From positions 2,356,001 to 2,420,000 of the forward strand of contig NZ_WBXN01000004.1 of assembly GCF_008973465.1 (NCBI RefSeq): DNA of 64,000 nt. Reading direction: 5' to 3'. This document shows, piece by piece, positions 17,404 through 26,762 of this stretch (position 1 is the first letter of the stretch; every line of letters starts with the position of its first letter). Below the pieces are notes generated by a model, which did no database searches, was not told where the DNA came from, and saw only the letters and a list, made by a program, of their open reading frames with translations. Made by a program: the position numbers and the translations under genes. Origin of the DNA: Streptomyces sp. SS1-1 (GTDB taxonomy: Bacteria; Actinomycetota; Actinomycetes; Streptomycetales; Streptomycetaceae).

Positions 17404-18903
17404 TTATGCCACGCCGTCCTGGCGGTCCAGCACACTGGCCAGTGCCTGCTCGAAGCCGGACGCCTTGCCCGCCGCCGCGGTCGGGTCCTGCTGGCGGACG
17501 TCGATGACGTGTCCGGTCAGCTCGGAGAGCAGGACGTCGAGCGAGGTGCGGGCGACGGCCTCGGAGGAGAGCAGCGAACCCGCGGGCTCCTGGCCGAAGG
17601 CCTTGGTGCGCATCGGGGTGGCGGTCCGCTCGGGGTTGATGCAGTTCACGCGGATGCCGTCGCCGGCCCACTCGTCACTCAGCGCCTGGGTGAGGTTCAC
17701 CATGGCGGCCTTGGTCGAGGAGTAGAGGCTGTACTCGGCGCGGCCGCGGGTGTAGCTGCTGGAGGTGTAGAGGAGCAGCTGGCCCTTGGTCTCGGACAGG
17801 TACTTGTACGAGGAGCGCGCGATCTGCACGGGGGCCAGGTAGTTGACCTTCAGCGCCTCCTCGATGGTGGCGTTGTCGGTCTCGGCGAGCTTGCCTATGC
17901 GCAGCACACCGGCGGTGTTGACGACGTAGTCGATCCGGCCGGTCTCGCCGTACGCCTTGGACAGCGCGTCGTCGACCTCCTCCGGGTTCTCCACGTGGGT
18001 GCCGGTGGTGGAGCGGCCGAGCGCGTAGACGTTCGCGCCGTAGGACCCGGCGAGCTCGGCGATGTCCTTGCCGATGCCGTAGGAGCCGCCGAAGACGACG
18101 ATCGTCTTGCCGGTGAGCAGGTCGCGGTAGGCCTCCTCGCTCACCTGCTCGGGAGCGGCGGTGGAGGCGAGCTGGAAGAGCTTGTCGGCGATGAAGACGT
18201 CGACGGGCTGCGTGACCTTCATGTTGTACTCGTCACCCGCGACGACGTGGATCGGCACGTCCGGCAGGTACTTGAGCACGACGGAGCAGTCGTCCGTGGC
18301 CTGGAAGTTGGGGTCGCCGGAGGCCACCTCGTAGGCGCGCTTGATCGTGGACAGCTTGAAGGCCTGCGGGGTCTGGCCGCGGCGCAGGCGGGAGCGGTCC
18401 GGGATCTCGGTGATGAACTCGCCGTCCTCACCGTGGGTGCGCGTGACGATGATGGTGTCCGCGGACGGGATGGCGACGTCGACGGCCTGGAAGCGCTCCA
18501 GCGCGACGACGCAGTCGTCGATGACGCGCTGCGAGAGCAGGGGGCGCACGGCGTCGTGGAAGAGGACGTTGAGGTCCTCGCCCTCGGCCAGGCCCTCGCC
18601 GAGGGCCTCGATGGCGCGCTCGGTGGTCTCGTTGCGGGTCGCGCCGCCCTCGATGATCTTCTTGACCTTCGTGAACCCGGCCTTGGCGACGATCTTCTCG
18701 ATGTCCGGGACGTACCCGGGTGCCATCAGCACGATGACGTCGTCGATCGAGTCGGCCTTCTCGAAGGTGGTCAGGGTGTGCTCGATGACTGCCTTGCCGG
18801 CGATCTTCAGCAGCTGCTTGGGGATCGACAGACCCACGCGCTGACCGGTTCCACCGGCCAGGATCACTGCGGTGGTACGGGGCTTGGCTATGTGCTGGGA
18901 CAC
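17404..18903 (-). CDS. Bifunctional cytidylyltransferase / SDR oxidoreductase (TarIJ/Bcs1-like)
   Basis: A 499-residue fusion. Residues about 9-240 are an IspD/TarI-type cytidylyltransferase (TTAVILAGGTGQRVG, then PKQLLKIAGKAVIEHTL, FHDAVRPLLS, DRSRLRRGQTPQAF). Residues about 255-480 are a short-chain dehydrogenase (VVFGGSYGIGKDIAEL nucleotide motif, YSLYSSTKAA active-site segment). Haemophilus Bcs1/Acs1 has this same order and makes CDP-ribitol from ribulose 5-phosphate. By analogy this enzyme may make CDP-ribitol or another CDP-polyol for the TagF-like proteins. It is not the MEP-pathway IspD, which lacks the SDR half. Start: GTG at 18901-18903, preceded by AAGGTAGG. Confidence 0.88.
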   Translation of the reverse strand: MSQHIAKPRTTAVILAGGTGQRVGLSIPKQLLKIAGKAVIEHTLTTFEKADSIDDVIVLMAPGYVPDIEKIVAKAGFTKVKKIIEGGATRNETTERAIEALGEGLAEGEDLNVLFHDAVRPLLSQRVIDDCVVALERFQAVDVAIPSADTIIVTRTHGEDGEFITEIPDRSRLRRGQTPQAFKLSTIKRAYEVASGDPNFQATDDCSVVLKYLPDVPIHVVAGDEYNMKVTQPVDVFIADKLFQLASTAAPEQVSEEAYRDLLTGKTIVVFGGSYGIGKDIAELAGSYGANVYALGRSTTGTHVENPEEVDDALSKAYGETGRIDYVVNTAGVLRIGKLAETDNATIEEALKVNYLAPVQIARSSYKYLSETKGQLLLYTSSSYTRGRAEYSLYSSTKAAMVNLTQALSDEWAGDGIRVNCINPERTATPMRTKAFGQEPAGSLLSSEAVARTSLDVLLSELTGHVIDVRQQDPTAAAGKASGFEQALASVLDRQDGVA

Positions 18904-19276
18904 AGGTGACCTACCTTGTGGCGACTGGGAACTTCGAAATGGTCCCACTTGGGGTTACCGCGATGCAAGGTGAGCGTCCTCGGCCGCAAATGTGCGCGCA
19001 ACCTGTCATTCACCTCGTACCCATGGTCCTTGCCGAGAGGCCCTTCGAAGGTCCCTGGAATTGCTGTGAGTAACGGCACAGGCTCACCGCGGCCGTGGCG
19101 CGGGGGCTTCGGGCCATGGTGTCCGGGCGTTCCCACGGGATCCCTGGACGATGTCCCCCGAACCGTACGCGACGTGGCGGCCGCGATGTACCGCGCGGCC
19201 GCCACACGAGGGGTGTGTGTCTTCACTGTGACCCCGCTGTGGCCTGACTCCGGGCCACGAAGGCGTGTTACCTGGG
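18904..19276. other. 373-bp intergenic region with one hairpin, no supported gene
   Basis: I see no convincing coding frame. The left part is the upstream region of the cytidylyltransferase-SDR gene and is AT-richer than its surroundings (TGCAAGGTGAGCGTCC, TGTCATTCACC). The right part is the 3' region of the PhoD gene and holds the hairpin at 19174-19205. Confidence 0.6.
19174..19205 (-). terminator. Hairpin downstream of the PhoD-like gene
   Basis: A perfect 12-bp inverted repeat GTGGCGGCCGCG / CGCGGCCGCCAC (19174-19185 with 19194-19205) with an 8-nt loop, about 70 nt past the stop at 19277. No T-tract. Confidence 0.55.
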
Positions 19277-20836
19277 TCACACCACCTCGACGCCGGGCCT
19301 GCCGGCCTCGACCCGCAACCGGGCCAGCGTGCTCGCGGTCGCCGTCGGGGTGCGGACCGTGTCCACGATCCGCACGCGCGCGTCGATGCCGTCGGGGCGG
19401 ATGTCGAGGAGGTGGTAGCCGCGGTGGGCGTCGATCAGCTTCCAGTGCGGGTTGTCCGGCACCCTCGGGTCCCACTCGCGGTGGAAGGCGTCCTGGTCCT
19501 GGTCGCCGTTGCTGGAGACGGACGTGCCGACGAACTCCGCGCCCACGACCTCCGACCCGGGGTCGGCGAAGTCCCGCTTCAGATCGCTGACCATCGTGAA
19601 GTGCCGGTCCCCGCTCAGCACGACGGGGTTGCGGACGTGCCGCAGCTCCTCCATCAGCGCGTCGCGCTCGGCCTGGTAGCCGTCCCAGGCGTCGTAGTAC
19701 CAGAGCTTGCCCTCGCCGACCCGCAGATCGGTCTCCGCCATCATGATCTGCGAGCCGATCAGGTTCCAGCGCGCCGGCGAGCGGCGCAGCCCGTCGAGCA
19801 GCCACCGCTTCTGCTCCGCGCCGAGCATGGTGCGCGCCGGGTCCTGGGCGCCCTCCTGCGTGGTGGCCTGGTCGCTGCGGTACTGGCGGGTGTCCAGCAC
19901 GCTGAGCCGTGCGAGCCGGCCGAACTCCAGGCGGCGGTGCATCCGGATGTGCGGGCCGTCGGGGACGGCGCTCGCGCGGACGGGCATGTGCTCGTAGTAC
20001 GCCTGGTAGCCCGCCGTCAGCCGGGCCACGAACGCGTCGTGCGGCTGCTTGTCCGGGTCCTGCGGGATCTCGCCGGCGAAGTCGTTGTCGATCTCGTGGT
20101 CGTCGAAGGTGACGATCCAGGGCGCTGCCGCGTGCATCGCGGCGAGGTCGGGGTTGGTGCGGTACTGGGCGTACCGGTTGCGGTACTGCTCGAGGGTGTA
20201 CGGCTCACCGCTCCCCTCGTGCCGCCGCACACCGGTCGACGACGGCGTCGACTCGTAGATGTAGTCGCCCACGAACAGGACGGCGTCGGGGTCCTGGGCC
20301 AGCATGTCGGCGTACGGCGTGAAGTAGCCGTGCTGCCAGTTCTGGCAGGAGGCCAGGGCCAGCCGCAGCGGGCCGCCGGAGCTCGCGGGGTGCGGCGCGG
20401 TGCGGGTGCGCCCGGTGGGCGAGAGCTGCCCGCCGGCGCGGAAGCGGTACCAGTACGTCCGGCCGGGGCGCAGCCCGCGCACGTCGACGTGGACGCTGTG
20501 GCCGAGTTCGGGCCGGGCCTGGGCGGTGCCCCGGCGCACGGCCTTGCGGAACCGCTCGTCGCCGGCGATCTCCCAGTCGACGGCGACGGGCCGGTCGGGC
20601 ATGCCGCCGCCGTTCAGCGGGTCGGGCGCCAGCCGCGTCCACAGCACGACGCCGTCGGGCAGCGGGTCGCCCGAGGCGACGCCGAGGCCGAACACCCCGT
20701 CCGGCAGCGGCTTCTCGGTGGCACGGGCGGCCGCCGGCAGCCACAGCTGCGCGGAGGCCGCCGCGCCGAGCATCGCGGCGCCCGCGGTGAGCACTCGGCG
20801 CCGGTCGGGCGACATGGATCCGGATACCCCGGTCAT
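19277..20836 (-). CDS. PhoD-like alkaline phosphatase/phosphodiesterase, Tat-exported
   Basis: A 519-residue secreted enzyme. The N-terminus (SPDRRRVLTAGAAMLGAAASA) is a twin-arginine signal peptide. An N-terminal PhoD domain is followed by the metallophosphatase region with LFVGDYIYE, WIVTFDDHEIDNDFAGE and VVLSGDRHF, which carry metal ligands of the PhoD family. PhoD enzymes release phosphate from phosphodiesters, and in Bacillus PhoD attacks wall teichoic acid. Its place beside polymer synthesis genes fits turnover of a phosphate-containing wall polymer (inference). The ATG at 20834-20836 has GGGGAG 7 nt upstream. Confidence 0.93.
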   Translation of the reverse strand: MTGVSGSMSPDRRRVLTAGAAMLGAAASAQLWLPAAARATEKPLPDGVFGLGVASGDPLPDGVVLWTRLAPDPLNGGGMPDRPVAVDWEIAGDERFRKAVRRGTAQARPELGHSVHVDVRGLRPGRTYWYRFRAGGQLSPTGRTRTAPHPASSGGPLRLALASCQNWQHGYFTPYADMLAQDPDAVLFVGDYIYESTPSSTGVRRHEGSGEPYTLEQYRNRYAQYRTNPDLAAMHAAAPWIVTFDDHEIDNDFAGEIPQDPDKQPHDAFVARLTAGYQAYYEHMPVRASAVPDGPHIRMHRRLEFGRLARLSVLDTRQYRSDQATTQEGAQDPARTMLGAEQKRWLLDGLRRSPARWNLIGSQIMMAETDLRVGEGKLWYYDAWDGYQAERDALMEELRHVRNPVVLSGDRHFTMVSDLKRDFADPGSEVVGAEFVGTSVSSNGDQDQDAFHREWDPRVPDNPHWKLIDAHRGYHLLDIRPDGIDARVRIVDTVRTPTATASTLARLRVEAGRPGVEVV

Positions 20837-21076
20837 CGGTGAACTCCCCTGTCTCGCTTGCCTCGTGGACACTTCGGATGCTCGCGCCGCCGGGTGGACC
20901 CGGCGCTGAACGGCGAGCTTCGCGTGCATGACAAATGGGGAGACATCGGAGGGCCCGTCACGGCACGGCGGTGCGCTCCGGCGCGTCTGTGGGTGTGGGG
21001 TGCGCCGGTGCGGGAGCGCCGCGACGGGGTCCGGTGATGCGATGTGCGGGTGCGCGTGGTGCGGTGTGCGGTCGGG

Positions 21077-22561
21077 TCAGTCGTCGAAGTTGGCCGCCAG
21101 CCTCGCCTTCGCCGCGACCGTGCCGAGGGTGCCCGCGCCGAAGGTGGACGAGCCCGTCGCGCTGATCCCGGCGGACGACGAGGGGAACACCCACACCGAT
21201 CCAGCGTTCTCGTTCTCGCCGGGCGCCCCGACGACGAGTTCGGCCCGTCCGTCGCCGTTGCCGTCGACGAGGTGCGTGGCGCCGCCGAACGCGTCGTTCG
21301 TCTCCGCCACGCCCGGCACCGAGGCGGTGTCCTGGTTGACGCCCTGCGCCCCGGTGCCGGTCAGACCACCCCGGGAGCCGCGCAGGAGCACGGTCCCCCC
21401 GGCGTTGCTCAGCCCGTCGAAGTCCTCGCCGGGCACGCCCACGGAGACGTCCGCGTAGCCGTCGCCGTTCACGTCGGCCACCGTCACGTCGGTGCCGAAG
21501 CCGTCACCCCGCTCGGCGGCGCCCGGCACCCCGGCGCTGTCCTGGTTGACGTACATGGCCTGGGTGCCGACCGGGCCGTTCGCCGAGCCGGGGACGAACG
21601 CCACCCGGCCGCCCAGCGGGATCGGGGTGTCGAGGTCGCTGTCGTAGCCGTCGACGGAACGGCCCACGACGATGTCCTCGAACCCGTCGCCGTTCACGTC
21701 GCCGACGTCGACGAACTCGCCGCCCTGCAACTGCCATCCCCGGGCGTCGTGCGGGATCGTGCCCTCGGCGAGACCGTCGCGCGTGCCCCGCCAGTAGACG
21801 ATGTGCCGGGCGTCGTACTCGTCGCCCTGGTTCAGGGTGCCGACGACGTCGTCCACGCCGTCGCCGTTCACATCGCCCGTCGCCAGGTCCAGGAACCGGG
21901 AGTCGGAGTCGTCCCGCACGATCTCCTCGCCGCCCCGCGCGGCCCCGTCCCGGCCGAACGGCCCCCGGATCACCCGCAGATCGGCGTTGCCCTGCACGAC
22001 GACCAGGTCGGCCTTCCCGTCGCCGTTCACGTCGCCGACGGCCAGCTTCCCGCGACCGCTGAGCCGGTCGTACGTGTCCTTCCCGTACGCCAGCGCCGCC
22101 CCGCCGGACAGCCCGGTCGCCCCGCCCCACACGACCTGGACGAGCCCGGTCTCGGCGCCGCCCTCGACCGAGTCCTCCCCGGTGACGCCGACGACGAGGT
22201 CGGTGTATCCGTCGCCGTCGAGGTCGGCGCTGCTCACCGCGCTGCCGAAGTGGTCGGCGGTCTCGGCGGAGTCGGGGACGCCGGGCGTGTTCTGGCTGAT
22301 GACCTGCTTCGACGACGGCTTCAGCCCGGTCGCCGAGCCGTACACGACGGCGACGTACCCGGCGCCCGTCTTCCCGTCGACGGTCGCGTCGGGTGCGGCC
22401 ACCGCGAGGTCCTCGTAGCCGTCGCCGTTGAAGTCGGTCCTGATCCCGGCGGTGCCCGACGGGGCGGCACCGGCCGCCTGGGCCGCGGGCAGGACGGCGA
22501 CGCCCGTGGCGGCCGCCACGACCGCGAGGGCCATCCGCCAGGCCGGTCCATGAGTGCGCAT
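21077..22561 (-). CDS. Secreted FG-GAP/VCBS seven-repeat protein A
   Basis: A 494-residue protein with a signal peptide (RMALAVVAAATGVAVLPAAQAAGA) and seven FG-GAP repeats, each with a calcium-loop motif of the D.(N/D)GDG...D type: DFNGDGYEDL, DLDGDGYTDL, DVNGDGKADL, DVNGDGVDDV, DVNGDGFEDI, DVNGDGYADV and DGNGDGRAEL. Such proteins fold as integrin-alpha-like seven-bladed propellers that bind calcium and often proteins or glycans. It has no sorting motif or anchor, so it is probably secreted. Start: ATG at 22559-22561 with GGAG 7 nt upstream. It is 40 nt downstream of its paralogue and probably co-transcribed. Confidence 0.9.
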   Translation of the reverse strand: MRTHGPAWRMALAVVAAATGVAVLPAAQAAGAAPSGTAGIRTDFNGDGYEDLAVAAPDATVDGKTGAGYVAVVYGSATGLKPSSKQVISQNTPGVPDSAETADHFGSAVSSADLDGDGYTDLVVGVTGEDSVEGGAETGLVQVVWGGATGLSGGAALAYGKDTYDRLSGRGKLAVGDVNGDGKADLVVVQGNADLRVIRGPFGRDGAARGGEEIVRDDSDSRFLDLATGDVNGDGVDDVVGTLNQGDEYDARHIVYWRGTRDGLAEGTIPHDARGWQLQGGEFVDVGDVNGDGFEDIVVGRSVDGYDSDLDTPIPLGGRVAFVPGSANGPVGTQAMYVNQDSAGVPGAAERGDGFGTDVTVADVNGDGYADVSVGVPGEDFDGLSNAGGTVLLRGSRGGLTGTGAQGVNQDTASVPGVAETNDAFGGATHLVDGNGDGRAELVVGAPGENENAGSVWVFPSSSAGISATGSSTFGAGTLGTVAAKARLAANFDD

Positions 22562-22601
22562 CTCGGTCTCCAGTTCTGTGTGGGGGGAGGTGAGTCGGCG
22601 G

Positions 22602-24119
22602 TCAGCCGGTGACGGCGGCGCCGAAGCGGGCCTTGCTCGCGGTGAAGCCCATGGTGGTGGGGCCGAACGAGACGGAGCCGGTCGCGGTGATGCCGGTGGC
22701 TGTCGTGGAGAAGACCCACACGGAGCCGTCGGTCGCGTTCTCGTCCGGGTCCCCGACGACGAGCCCGCTGCGCTTGTCGCCGTCCGCGTCGACCAGCGCG
22801 GTGTCCGCCCCGAACCGGTCGCCCTTCTCGGCGGTGCCGGGCACGTTGGCGGTGTTCTGCGTGAACGCCTTGCTGCCGGTGCCGGTCAGACCGGACGCGC
22901 CGCCCCGCAGCACGAGCACGGCGCCGGCGTCGGTGATGCCGTCGAGGTCCTCGCCGGGCAGGCCGGTCGCCACGTCGAGGTAGCCGTCGCCGTCGGTGTC
23001 GCCGAGGGACAGCCCGGTGCCCATGCCGTCACCCTTCTCGGCCGCGCCCGGCACCCCGGTGGTGTCCTGGTTGATCCAGACGGGCTTGCGGGTGGTGGAC
23101 ACGCCCTGCGGGCCGCCGTACACGACGGCGACGGCGCCGCCCTTGGTGGGCAGCCCGGTCGTGCTCTCCGAGGAGTGGCCGACGACGATGTCGCCGTAGC
23201 CGTCCTTGTTCAGGTCGCCGATCGCGGCGTCCTCGCCGGGGACGGTCCGGCCCTGCGCGTCCTTGAGGAGGCCCTTGCGGGTGAAGCCGCCCGTGCCGCC
23301 GAGGAGCAGTTCGACCCCGCGAGTCCCGTCGGCCTTCGTGGTCCGCACGGCGAGGTCGGCCGTGCCGTCGCCGTCGACGTCCCCGGCGGTCAGCGACTGG
23401 TAGCTCTGGGTCTTCCCGGCGATGGTGAAGTAGTCCTTCTTCGCGGGGTGCCCCTCACGGTCGAACGGGCCGTGGAACACGGTGCCGTCGCCGTTGCTCT
23501 TCTCCGGGTCCCAGCTCTGCCAGTCGTCGTTGCTGAGCGTCACCAGATCCGGGTGCTGGTCGCCGTCGACGTCCGCCACCGTGAACAGCCCGGTCGCGGC
23601 GGGCACGAGAGGCGTCCACATGAGGGTCGTCGGCTGGGACGACAGCCCGCTCGGGCCGCCCCAGTCGACCTGGACCGTGTAGCCGTCCTCGAGGTCGACC
23701 TTGTAGTCCTGGATCACCGAGACCAGATCGGCGTAGCCGTCCCCGTCGAGGTCGGCGCTCTCCAGGTGACTGCCGTACAGGCCCCGCCAGCCCTCCGGGC
23801 TCTCGACGCCGGGGCCTTTGAGCACCTGCTTGCGGGAGGTCGACAGCCCGCTCGCCGAGCCGTAGAGCACGCTCACCGAGCCGGCGCGGGCCTGGGTGTT
23901 CACGGTGGTGCCCGGCGCCCCGATGGCCAGGTCGGCGTACCCGTCGCCGTTGAAGTCGTCGTGCAGCCGCTTCGCGCTCGCCTTGGCGGTGACCGCGGAC
24001 TCGGTGGCGGCGTTCACGGCGGGGACGGCGATCGCCCCGGCGACGAGCACGGCACCGGTGGCGAGCCCCAGACGTCTGCGGCGCTCGAGCGGGGTACGGC
24101 GGTGGGAACGCGAGGGCAC
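22602..24119 (-). CDS. Secreted FG-GAP/VCBS seven-repeat protein B
   Basis: A 505-residue paralogue of the next gene. The N-terminus is basic (RRTPLERRRRLGLATGAVLVAGAIAV) and functions as a long signal peptide; a Tat route is possible but no strict RRxFLK motif is visible. Seven repeats follow: DFNGDGYADL, DLDGDGYADL, DVDGDQHPDL, DVDGDGTADL, DLNKDGYGDI, DTDGDGYLDV and DADGDKRSGL. Repeats 3, 5 and 7 have altered calcium loops, so it has diverged from its partner. Start: GTG at 24117-24119 with GGAG 6 nt upstream. Ligand unknown; the neighbours suggest a wall-surface role. Confidence 0.9.
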   Translation of the reverse strand: MPSRSHRRTPLERRRRLGLATGAVLVAGAIAVPAVNAATESAVTAKASAKRLHDDFNGDGYADLAIGAPGTTVNTQARAGSVSVLYGSASGLSTSRKQVLKGPGVESPEGWRGLYGSHLESADLDGDGYADLVSVIQDYKVDLEDGYTVQVDWGGPSGLSSQPTTLMWTPLVPAATGLFTVADVDGDQHPDLVTLSNDDWQSWDPEKSNGDGTVFHGPFDREGHPAKKDYFTIAGKTQSYQSLTAGDVDGDGTADLAVRTTKADGTRGVELLLGGTGGFTRKGLLKDAQGRTVPGEDAAIGDLNKDGYGDIVVGHSSESTTGLPTKGGAVAVVYGGPQGVSTTRKPVWINQDTTGVPGAAEKGDGMGTGLSLGDTDGDGYLDVATGLPGEDLDGITDAGAVLVLRGGASGLTGTGSKAFTQNTANVPGTAEKGDRFGADTALVDADGDKRSGLVVGDPDENATDGSVWVFSTTATGITATGSVSFGPTTMGFTASKARFGAAVTG

Positions 24120-24291
24120 GGCAACTCCGTCGAGTCGAACGGCGGCTGAGGCGCGGCGAGGTTCAAGATCTTCCTGCGCGCCGCCCAGTACGACTCACCC
24201 GGCCGCCCGGGGGTTGCCCTCGGCAGCCCCACGGGTTTCCCCACGGTTCACCGATCCGGCCACCGCGTCCGGCCGCCGGGCGCGGACACGA

Positions 24292-24326
24292 CGACGCCGG
24301 GACCACCCGTGGTGGCCCCGGCGTCG
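24292..24326 (-). terminator. Hairpin terminator downstream of obg
   Basis: A 16-bp inverted repeat with one mismatch (24292-24307 with 24311-24326, arm CGACGCCGGGACCACC) and loop CGT, 25 nt past the obg stop. It separates the obg transcript from the wall-polymer block. Confidence 0.8.
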
Positions 24327-24351
24327 CTCACACCGGACGTATCCGTGTCTG

Positions 24352-25788
24352 TTAGAACGGCTCGAAGTCGTCGAACTCCCGCGCCGCCTCGTCCCGCTCG
24401 GCCTGCCGGTCGCGCCGGCGCTGCGCGGCGGGACGGGGCTCCTCCAGGCGGTGGTCCTCGCCACGGCGGCCCAGCATCTCCGCGCCGGCCATCACCGTCG
24501 GCTCCCAGTCGAAGACGACCGCGTTGTCCTCGGGGCCGATGGCGACGCCGTCGCCGGAGCGGGCGCCGGCCTTCATCAGTTCCTCTTCCACACCGAGGCG
24601 GTTGAGGCGGTCCGCGAGGTAGCCCACGGCCTCGTCGTTGTTGAAGTCGGTCTGCCGCACCCAGCGCTCCGGCTTCTCACCGCGCACCCGGTACAGGCCG
24701 TCGTCCTCGCGGACCACGGTGAAGCCCGCGTCATCCACGGCCTTGGGCCGGATGACGATCCGCGTCGCCTCCTCCTTCGGCTTCGCGGCCCGCGCCCTGG
24801 CGACCAGGTCGGCGAGCGCGAACGACAGCTCCTTCAGCCCGGTGTGGGCGACGGCGGACACCTCGAAGACCTGGTAGCCGCGGGCCTCCAGGTCCGGCCG
24901 CACCATCTCGGCGAGGTCCTTGCCGTCCGGTACGTCGATCTTGTTCAGGACGACGAGCCGCGGACGGTTGCCGAGGCCGCCGTACTCCCGCAGCTCGGCC
25001 TCGATGATGTCCAGGTCGGAGACGGGGTCGCGGTCGGACTCCAGCGTCGCGGTGTCCAGGACGTGCACGAGCACGCTGCACCGCTCGACGTGACGCAGGA
25101 ACTCCAGGCCCAGGCCCTTGCCCTGGCTGGCGCCCGGGATCAGACCGGGGACGTCGGCGATGGTGTAGACGGTCGAACCGGCCGTCACCACACCGAGGTT
25201 GGGCACCAGCGTGGTGAACGGGTAGTCGGCGATCTTCGGCTTGGCGGCGCTCAGCACCGAGATCAGCGAGGACTTGCCCGCGCTCGGGTAGCCGACCAGC
25301 GCCACGTCGGCGACGGTCTTCAGCTCCAGCACGATGTCCTGGAGGTCGCCGGGCTCGCCGAGCAGCGCGAAGCCGGGCGCCTTGCGGCGGGCCGAGGCCA
25401 GCGCGGCGTTGCCGAGGCCGCCCCGGCCGCCCTGCGCGGCGACGAAGGACGTGCCGTGCCCGACCAGGTCGGCGAGGACGTTGCCCGCCTTGTCCAGCAC
25501 CACCGTGCCGTCCGGCACCGGCAGGACCAGGTCCTGGCCGTCCTTGCCGGAGCGGTTGCCGCCCTCACCGGGCTTGCCGTTGGTGGCCTTGCGGTGCGGG
25601 GAGTGGTGGTACTCCAGCAGCGTGGTGACCGACTGGTCGACGGTGAGGATCACGTCGCCGCCGCGCCCGCCGTTGCCGCCGTCGGGCCCGCCGAGCGGCT
25701 TGAACTTCTCACGGTGGACGGAGGCACAGCCGTGGCCTCCGTTACCCGCGGCGACATGCAGTTCGACGCGGTCCACGAAGGTGGTCAT
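24352..25788 (-). CDS. obg: GTPase Obg/CgtA
   Basis: A 478-residue ribosome-associated GTPase that controls 50S maturation and, in Streptomyces, the onset of aerial growth and sporulation (family knowledge). The Gly-rich Obg fold occupies about residues 1-158 ([29 protein letters not shown]). The G domain opens with [11 protein letters not shown] and has DVPGLIPGA and NKIDVPD. A C-terminal OCT domain (about 340-425) and an Arg-rich tail follow. The start [18 protein letters not shown] is standard. It lies downstream of rplU-rpmA in the usual order. Confidence 0.97.
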   Translation of the reverse strand: MTTFVDRVELHVAAGNGGHGCASVHREKFKPLGGPDGGNGGRGGDVILTVDQSVTTLLEYHHSPHRKATNGKPGEGGNRSGKDGQDLVLPVPDGTVVLDKAGNVLADLVGHGTSFVAAQGGRGGLGNAALASARRKAPGFALLGEPGDLQDIVLELKTVADVALVGYPSAGKSSLISVLSAAKPKIADYPFTTLVPNLGVVTAGSTVYTIADVPGLIPGASQGKGLGLEFLRHVERCSVLVHVLDTATLESDRDPVSDLDIIEAELREYGGLGNRPRLVVLNKIDVPDGKDLAEMVRPDLEARGYQVFEVSAVAHTGLKELSFALADLVARARAAKPKEEATRIVIRPKAVDDAGFTVVREDDGLYRVRGEKPERWVRQTDFNNDEAVGYLADRLNRLGVEEELMKAGARSGDGVAIGPEDNAVVFDWEPTVMAGAEMLGRRGEDHRLEEPRPAAQRRRDRQAERDEAAREFDDFEPF

Positions 25789-25836
25789 GGTCAGTGCCTC
25801 CAGAAAGTACGGGGTGGTTCTTCGTTAACACGCGAA

Positions 25837-25876
25837 AGGCGGACCCGCCTTCCCGACCGGGAAGTGAGGTCCGCCT
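25837..25876 (-). terminator. Hairpin between rpmA and obg
   Basis: Outer arms AGGCGGACC (25837-25845) and GGTCCGCCT (25868-25876) enclose a second stem CTTCCCG/CGGGAAG. It lies 50 nt past the rpmA stop and may partly terminate the ribosomal-protein transcript before obg. Confidence 0.65.
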
Positions 25877-25925
25877 CGCGAATCGTTCGGTCGAAGCCCT
25901 GCGCACAGGGCGGTGAGTCAGGGAC

Positions 25926-26180
25926 TCAGGCGACCGGGACGATGTTGACGACCTTGCGGCCACGGCTGGAGCCGAACTCCACCGCACCGGCCTGCAGCGC
26001 GAACAGCGTGTCGTCGCCGCCACGGCCGACGCCCGCACCGGGGTGGAAGTGGGTGCCACGCTGGCGGACCAGGATCTCACCCGCGTTGACGACCTGACCG
26101 CCGAAGCGCTTCACGCCGAGCCGCTGGGCGTTCGAGTCGCGACCGTTCCGGGTGGACGATGCGCCCTTCTTGTGTGCCAT
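25926..26180 (-). CDS. rpmA: 50S ribosomal protein L27
   Basis: 84 residues starting [20 protein letters not shown] with the conserved body [23 protein letters not shown] and [19 protein letters not shown]27 sits near the peptidyl-transferase centre. It begins with AHKKG directly, so the Firmicute-type N-terminal leader that needs cleavage is absent. It starts 14 nt after rplU and is plainly in the same operon. Confidence 0.98.
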   Translation of the reverse strand: MAHKKGASSTRNGRDSNAQRLGVKRFGGQVVNAGEILVRQRGTHFHPGAGVGRGGDDTLFALQAGAVEFGSSRGRKVVNIVPVA

Positions 26181-26194
26181 GTCTCCTCAGTCCC

Positions 26195-26515
26195 TTACTT
26201 CGCAGCCGCGGGGATCTCAGTGACCTTGATCGCCGTGTACTGCTGGCGGTGGCCCTGACGACGGCGGTAGCCGGTCTTGTTCTTGTAGCGCAGAATGTCG
26301 ATCTTCTGCCCCTTGTGGTGGTCCACGACCTCGGCCTGGACCTTGATGCCGGCCAGCACCCACGGGTCGCTGGTCACAGCGTCGCCGTCGACAACGAGCA
26401 GGGTCGAGAGCTCGACCGTGTCGCCAACCTTGGCGGTGGAAATCTTGTCAACCTCAACGATGTCGCCGACAGCAACCTTGTGCTGGCGACCACCGCTGCG
26501 CACGATGGCGTACAC
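26195..26515 (-). CDS. rplU: 50S ribosomal protein L21
   Basis: 106 residues: [20 protein letters not shown], then a central [21 protein letters not shown] and the basic C-terminal [20 protein letters not shown]21 binds 23S rRNA and L20. The GTG at 26513-26515 is chosen because it gives the universal Y-A-I-V-R/K-GGRQ start. rpmA follows. Confidence 0.98.
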   Translation of the reverse strand: MYAIVRSGGRQHKVAVGDIVEVDKISTAKVGDTVELSTLLVVDGDAVTSDPWVLAGIKVQAEVVDHHKGQKIDILRYKNKTGYRRRQGHRQQYTAIKVTEIPAAAK

Positions 26516-26712
26516 GCGGATCTCACTCTCTCGCTCGGGAACGGCACCCCCGCAGTCCAGCCGCCCGGCACGCGGACGGCCTCTCCGAAGCACCCGGTGC
26601 GTCGGAGGACGAGGTTTACGGGGATGTGGCGCGTCCTATATCCACGGACACACCGAGGGTCAAGGTTACGGGGCCGCTGCCGAGGGGGTCAAACCGGGCC
26701 CGGCCCCGCACA

Positions 26713-26743
26713 CGTGCGGCCGGTCACAGGGACCGGCCGCACG
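26713..26743 (-). terminator. Hairpin terminator downstream of the RNase E gene
   Basis: A perfect 13-bp inverted repeat (26713-26725 with 26731-26743, arm CGTGCGGCCGGTC) with loop ACAGG, 20 nt past the RNase E stop. It insulates rplU-rpmA-obg from the upstream gene. Confidence 0.82.
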
Positions 26744-26762
26744 CGCTGTCACACGGGACGCG

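Noticed and set aside
17404..18903. Annotation as the isoprenoid-pathway enzyme IspD
   Set aside because: The protein has a second SDR half and lies in a wall-polymer block, matching TarI/Bcs1-type CDP-polyol enzymes better.
18904..19276. A 65-codon minus-strand frame in the intergenic region
   Set aside because: Poor codon bias, no ribosome site and no recognisable sequence.
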